Shown here: one piece after another, positions 7,389-10,370 of the stretch
Numbering within the stretch: the stretch's first letter is position 1
Layout of the letters: each line of letters begins with the position of its first letter
Assembly (NCBI GenBank): GCA_964534955.1
Contig: CAZHRR010000084.1
Location: forward strand, 1 to 10,370
Direction: 5' to 3'
Length of the DNA: 10,370 bases
DNA from: UBA2128 sp964534955
GTDB taxonomy: Bacteria > Fidelibacterota > Marinisomatia > Marinisomatales > UBA2128
The notes under the pieces: model-generated
What the model was told of the DNA's origin: nothing
Databases searched by the model: none
Seen by the model: only the letters and a program-made list of their open reading frames with translations
Program-made: the position numbers and the translations under genes

Positions 7389-8566
7389 TCTGCCACCTCT
7401 ACTGATGTAACTCTTTCGCTTAAACCTTCAGCAACCATACCTTGAACAGTTGAAATATCAGTAGCAATGCCATCTAATAAAATTGTCCCGGTTGTTTCAT
7501 AACCAGCCAATGAACCGCCCTCTCCGAAGAATTGTTCAAAATTATCGTCTCCAACCAGTGTCTGTAAAACCTGTAACACCACGTCGGAAGCTCCACCGCC
7601 TTCGGTGCCCGATTCAGTATCCTCAGAAAAATCTTTTACCTTAAACGTCAAAATCTCACTTAACAGCTCTTCCTCACCAAAAGTTGTAGGTAAGATTTTT
7701 TTTAACTGCCATACATAAACACCACCTGGCTCAAGATCTCCTGCACCAGAAGAAGGATATTGAAATGATGTTGCTCCATAACCGGCAGCATAAAATCCCA
7801 GAGACTGATCAAGGGGCAGTCTTGTGGTTGACTCGATTGCCTGTTCTACTGAGGAATGATCTGACGGAATAAACTCAGCAACTCTGATGAGGAATTCACA
7901 CCCACCAGGAACCATGCATGGGTCAGAATCCCATTGAAAAACAGGGTAAGATGTATAGATTTCATTTATAGCTGTATCCGCTAACACACCACCTGGAGCA
8001 ATCAGTTGAAGGTCCAGAGGGGAAGATACATTCAAGATATCATCCCTCGTCAGAGGTGATCCCCCTTCCGGCGTAGCTGTTACAAGGAAGCGGTATATAC
8101 CATCAGGGAGTCTTCCTGTGGCTATGACTGCATTGAGAAGTTCATCTGTCCGCTCAAGATCTACTGTCTCCACTACCTCCAGATTCATGTCAACTAGATT
8201 CCCAGCATCATCAAGCAGCTGCCGAGTATCTAATGTCAACATCTGGTTAGTCAGTGTGATGGGAGCCGTGAGAATCAGAGGAATCTCCTCCTTAGTACTA
8301 ATATGAACCAGTGTCTCTTCTTCGTAAAATCCAAGAGCGTCAGATTGAACTGTAATCTCAAAGTCAATATGTACGGGGACGCTGTCTGGTGCAGACTCTG
8401 TTCTTTCGAGTCTAGCCAGGAATAGGGGCACATTTGATTCTCCTGTGCTTATGTCCACTGCCGACAAGTAGTAAATTACATATGGAGTAAAGTCTACAGT
8501 AAAGTCAATTACTTGACCGAAAAGTGGCACAAGAGAGACAATAACTGCTGCCAGAAACTTTCTCAT
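7385..8566 (-). CDS. Exported protein with Ig/FN3-like domains, function unknown, first gene of envelope operon
   Basis: Secreted or periplasmic protein of 393 residues without a family name I recognise. Signal peptide 1-18 (Arg2-Lys3, hydrophobic core, ending LFGQ). Residues about 20-180 are beta-rich, with LPDGIYRFLVTA (153-164) resembling the last strands of an Ig/FN3 fold. Residues about 185-311 follow an FN3-like pattern: PVFQW (208-212), EFLIRVAEF (224-232), LEPGGVYVWQLK (278-289) and LTFKVKDF (306-313). Cys217 and Cys223 are close enough for a disulfide. A Gly/Ser/Glu linker (314-326) leads to a small C-terminal domain. The ATG is preferred because an in-frame TAG lies upstream with no other usual start between; AGGAAG lies about 16 nt before it, too far for a strong site. 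The gene ends in a GTGA overlap with the FecR-domain gene. The IS element begins 88 bp upstream. Confidence 0.8.
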   Translation of the reverse strand: MRKFLAAVIVSLVPLFGQVIDFTVDFTPYVIYYLSAVDISTGESNVPLFLARLERTESAPDSVPVHIDFEITVQSDALGFYEEETLVHISTKEEIPLILTAPITLTNQMLTLDTRQLLDDAGNLVDMNLEVVETVDLERTDELLNAVIATGRLPDGIYRFLVTATPEGGSPLTRDDILNVSSPLDLQLIAPGGVLADTAINEIYTSYPVFQWDSDPCMVPGGCEFLIRVAEFIPSDHSSVEQAIESTTRLPLDQSLGFYAAGYGATSFQYPSSGAGDLEPGGVYVWQLKKILPTTFGEEELLSEILTFKVKDFSEDTESGTEGGGASDVVLQVLQTLVGDDNFEQFFGEGGSLAGYETTGTILLDGIATDISTVQGMVAEGLSERVTSVEVAE

Positions 8567-8639
8567 AACGGCGCAAATTTCGCTTCCTACGCTGATAATA
8601 CAAAGATTTTCTCTATATGAAACCTAAGTTGAGCGATTT

Positions 8640-8668
8640 ATGTTAATAAAAAACACCTAATAGGTTAA
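8640..8668 (-). promoter_or_regulatory. Weak candidate hybrid promoter reaching from IS left end into operon leader
   Basis: On the minus strand TTAACC (8668-8663, inside the IS end) and TAACAT (8645-8640, in flanking DNA) are 17 nt apart, each matching four of six sigma-70 consensus bases. An alternative nearer the gene is TATTAT around 8597-8592, with only a poor -35 box. This is a positional hypothesis; AT-rich sequence gives such matches easily. Confidence 0.2.
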
Positions 8669-8723
8669 TTTCTCGTGGAGAAATAATGAAAATGTTGTTG
8701 AAAGAAATTCAACCCATTAGGTG
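8654..8723 (+). repeat. Inverted repeat in IS left end abutting transposase ribosome binding site
   Basis: The arm at 8654-8673 (CACCTAATAGGTTAATTTCT) is nearly the exact reverse complement of 8703-8723: the outer 13 bases match in 12 positions and, allowing one extra base, the match runs to about 20 bp. The loop is 29 nt. The right arm runs into GAGGT (8723-8727), which sits five nucleotides before the ATG at 8733. The left arm also contains a small palindrome, ACCTA-A-TAGGT (8655-8665). Possible roles are blocking translation from read-through transcripts or a nested transposase binding site. Confidence 0.7.
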
Positions 8724-8732
8724 AGGTAAAAA

Positions 8733-9347
8733 ATGAGCAATAATGAGCACTATGTCAATCACAAAATCCATCACATTGAAGCGACTGATGAGCATCTAAC
8801 CAGCCGCGGAGGACTTGTGTTTTTTATCAAATATTTGAACAATATAGCTATTTATCCTTTATTGAGTCGGTTATTTGGCAGTATGCGCAAGAATAAGAAA
8901 GGTAAGCCAGTGGAGAGCTTATTCAAGCAATTGTTCTGCTTTTTCATAGATGGTACATCTTTTCACTTAACCCGTTTTGACGAATTGAGAAGGGATAAAT
9001 CGTATGCGGACATCATTGAGGAATCTGTAGATAGACTTAGTTCGTCCCACATAATGAAAAGGTTCTTCAAAGGGTTTTCCTTTGTTCGAATTTGGTTATT
9101 TCGGAGGCTGTTACAAACGTTATTTATCTGGCGACTGAAAATTGAAAAGCCAAAGGTAATCATTTTGAATATGGATACTATGCCCATGAATAATGATGAT
9201 GCACTGAAGCGTGAAGGTGTAGAGCCTACCTATAAGAAAGTCAAGGGATTCGCTCCCTTATCCCGATTTATCGGGAGGGAAGATACGTTATTGATGCTGT
9301 ATTTCGAGGTGGCTCTAAGCATAGCAATTATTCAGATACGGCGATGA
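8733..9347 (+). CDS. IS1380-family transposase, N-terminal part (frameshifted)
   Basis: First 204 codons of a DDE transposase that cuts and joins the ends of this element. The ATG has GAGGT five nucleotides upstream. Helical N-terminal region (1-135), then the first catalytic Asp148 in VIILNMDTM, followed by NNDDALKREGVEPTYKKVKGFAPL (153-176), a block I recognise from IS1380 transposases. After Leu176 family likeness stops abruptly. The remaining residues (SRFIGREDTLLM onward) are out-of-frame reading to a TGA at 9345-9347, while the expected GRYVIDAVFRGGSKHSN continues in the -1 frame from 9278. The switch therefore lies within about 9261-9277, at a palindrome. No canonical X-XXY-YYZ slippery heptamer stands just before it, so an inactivating indel is likelier than programmed frameshifting. 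Confidence 0.85.
   Translation: MSNNEHYVNHKIHHIEATDEHLTSRGGLVFFIKYLNNIAIYPLLSRLFGSMRKNKKGKPVESLFKQLFCFFIDGTSFHLTRFDELRRDKSYADIIEESVDRLSSSHIMKRFFKGFSFVRIWLFRRLLQTLFIWRLKIEKPKVIILNMDTMPMNNDDALKREGVEPTYKKVKGFAPLSRFIGREDTLLMLYFEVALSIAIIQIRR
9261..9276. repeat. Near-perfect palindrome at the transposase frame break
   Basis: TCCCGAT-TT-ATCGGGA has seven-base arms around two bases. Outer TCCC (9254-9257) and GGGA (9277-9280) extend the pairing to about 11 bp with a 3-nt bulge. It is more GC-rich than its surroundings and sits exactly where the family sequence is interrupted. From my memory of the family, about four codons are expected between Pro-Leu and Gly-Arg-Tyr; here there are 17 nt, five more than expected, which accounts for the shift. 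Confidence 0.7.
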
Positions 9348-10132
9348 AGATGGTAGTTCATGTTGTGAAGAAAATACGAAAGTACCACCATGAGGATGTG
9401 CTGATACTGTTGCGTTGCGATAGTGGTTTTTTTGATCAGAAGAATTTTGAAAAATTTGAGGAGTTAGGGATTGCGTACATTATTGGGGGTAAGATATACA
9501 ATGACATAAAAGAGAGTGTGGCAGCAATGCCGTCAGAGAGCTGGGGTGAATATGACAACGGGAAGCGCGTTTGGGGCTATGTTGAAATGGGTGATCGTCG
9601 TGAAGCGTGGGATAAGTTTCGCAGGATGATTTTTTGTCACTGCCACATGGATGAGGACAGTCAGATACTATTGGAATTTGCTCGTCCGGATACGGTTGTA
9701 TACACCAATCTTGGCCTGGACCACAAGTTGAGCCAGGCGTTTCGGGAGGCGGGTCTGGATCATTATTTAACTGGAGCAGGTGTGATTGAGTGTTACCATG
9801 GTCGCGGGAATGACGAGTTGGTGAACCGAGCTGTCAAGAATTTTGGTACAGAACAGTTACCATTCAAACGGTTTACGCCTAATGCCGCTTTTTACTATAC
9901 AATGTTGGTATCATATTTCTTATTTGAAGCATTCAAGGAGGATGTTGGACAAGTAACAGTTTGTATTGGCAGTTATGCTACCACCCTGCGGCGTGTGATT
10001 ATTGATACAGCCGCCAAGATTGTTAGAACCGGTGGTCAAATCATTGTGAAGTTTTCCACTGCTGTTTATGAACAGATAAGAGCGGAGAAATTATGGGACA
10101 GGTCATTGCATCCCACACCTATCTTTCTGTAA
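9344..10132 (+). CDS. IS1380-family transposase, C-terminal part (frameshifted)
   Basis: Remaining 262 codons of the transposase. The true protein frame begins upstream at about 9278 (GRYVIDAVFRGG...), so the ATG at 9344, overlapping the upstream TGA as ATGA, is probably internal rather than a natural start. It carries the second catalytic Asp26 in LLRCDSGFFDQ, a long insertion-like segment, then Tyr151-x2-Arg154-x3-Glu158-x6-Lys165, an exact match to the Y-R-E-K signature of the IS4/IS1380 group, in which Glu158 is the third catalytic acid. The conserved FTPNAAFYYTMLVSYFLFEAFKED (177-200) and YATTLRRVIIDTAAKIVRTGG (211-231) also fit. All catalytic residues survive and only the frame is broken, suggesting recent damage. 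Translational re-initiation at the ATGA overlap is possible but would give a protein lacking the first Asp. Confidence 0.85.
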   Translation: MKMVVHVVKKIRKYHHEDVLILLRCDSGFFDQKNFEKFEELGIAYIIGGKIYNDIKESVAAMPSESWGEYDNGKRVWGYVEMGDRREAWDKFRRMIFCHCHMDEDSQILLEFARPDTVVYTNLGLDHKLSQAFREAGLDHYLTGAGVIECYHGRGNDELVNRAVKNFGTEQLPFKRFTPNAAFYYTMLVSYFLFEAFKEDVGQVTVCIGSYATTLRRVIIDTAAKIVRTGGQIIVKFSTAVYEQIRAEKLWDRSLHPTPIFL

Positions 10133-10370
10133 TGACTCAGCACTCTATCAACCAACGTCATAGATCAAATTGTGGAAAAGATGGGAGAGGTATATCTGTT
10201 TCGCTACAAAAAACGAACAAAGAGAAAAACTTTGGTGTCACAACACATATAAACAATGAAAATAGGGTCGTGATTATGCTATATGAGTATCTGCCAAGTT
10301 GGAAGAGACCATTGCATCCGGGGTTCAGGCTAATTTGACTTTTTTTGACATAGAATCGCTCATTTTAGGT
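10133..10370 (+). other. Non-coding 3' tail of the IS with right terminal repeat
   Basis: This 238-nt stretch after the transposase stop belongs to the element. It ends with the right inverted repeat (10352-10370), matching the left end in 12 of 19 positions. A T-run at 10340-10346 is not preceded by a clear GC-rich stem. I see no credible gene here. Confidence 0.65.

Larger units (their letters stand above)
8654..10370 (+). mobile_element. IS1380-family insertion sequence, right end at or just past window edge
   Basis: Boundaries come from imperfect terminal inverted repeats: ACCTAATAGGTTAATTTCT (8655-8673) against the complement of 10352-10370, 12 of 19 positions alike including a six-base ACCTAA tip and TTCT. 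The left C at 8654 would pair with position 10371, which is not visible. A length near 1.7 kb fits the IS1380 family. The single transposase gene is interrupted by a frameshift. No target-site duplication can be checked because the right flank is absent. The element is divergent from the envelope operon at its left. Confidence 0.8.

Noticed and set aside
9200..9262. Programmed -1 frameshift signal in the transposase
   Set aside because: No X-XXY-YYZ heptamer in the correct phase precedes the hairpin, and as far as I know IS1380 transposases are normally a single frame. Kept only as a lesser alternative.
10093..10338. An 81-codon open frame at the right end of the IS
   Set aside because: It overlaps the end of the transposase in another frame, resembles no family I know, and continues through what looks like the non-coding IS tail.

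Overview
This window reads as chromosomal DNA of a Gram-negative (diderm) bacterium with an insertion sequence at its right-hand end. Three exported proteins have Sec-type signal peptides, two of them ending in Leu-Phe-Gly-Gln, and the largest looks like an outer-membrane beta-barrel ending in aromatic residues (Tyr-Thr-Phe). That style, together with the AT-leaning base use, suggests a marine FCB-type lineage such as Marinimicrobia (SAR406). This is an impression from protein style only; no rRNA or marker gene here proves it.

Layout. Positions 1-526 (minus) hold the N-terminal 175 codons of an ABC transporter ATPase cut by the window edge. Positions 527-886 carry no gene but do carry short-period repeats (10-bp CACAGAG-type units, 7-bp AATCG-type units) nested between inverted copies. 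Positions 887-3604 (minus) encode a full-length DNA polymerase I with all three domains and catalytic residues. A 109-bp gap separates it from a divergent pyridoxamine-phosphate-oxidase-like flavoprotein gene (3714-4379, plus). This converges on a three-gene minus-strand operon that starts at 8566: an exported Ig/FN3-like protein (7385-8566), an exported FecR-domain protein (6711-7388, joined by a GTGA overlap) and an Ig-plus-beta-barrel outer-membrane protein (4428-6701). The tight spacing implies that the three are made together and act at the cell envelope; their exact role is not known to me.

From about 8654 to the window end lies an IS1380-family insertion sequence, inserted about 88 bp upstream of the operon's first start codon and pointing away from it. 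Its transposase is split into two frames (8733-9347 and 9344-10132), although the DDE residues and the Y-R-E-K signature are intact. The break coincides with a GC-rich near-perfect palindrome (9261-9276). The left end forms an inverted repeat abutting the transposase ribosome binding site. The right end appears to lie at, or one base beyond, the last base shown.

The most interesting items are the envelope operon, the frameshift palindrome, the left-end hairpin, the possible effect of the IS on the operon promoter, and the repeat-filled spacer downstream of polA. I see no tRNA, rRNA, CRISPR array or recognisable riboswitch.
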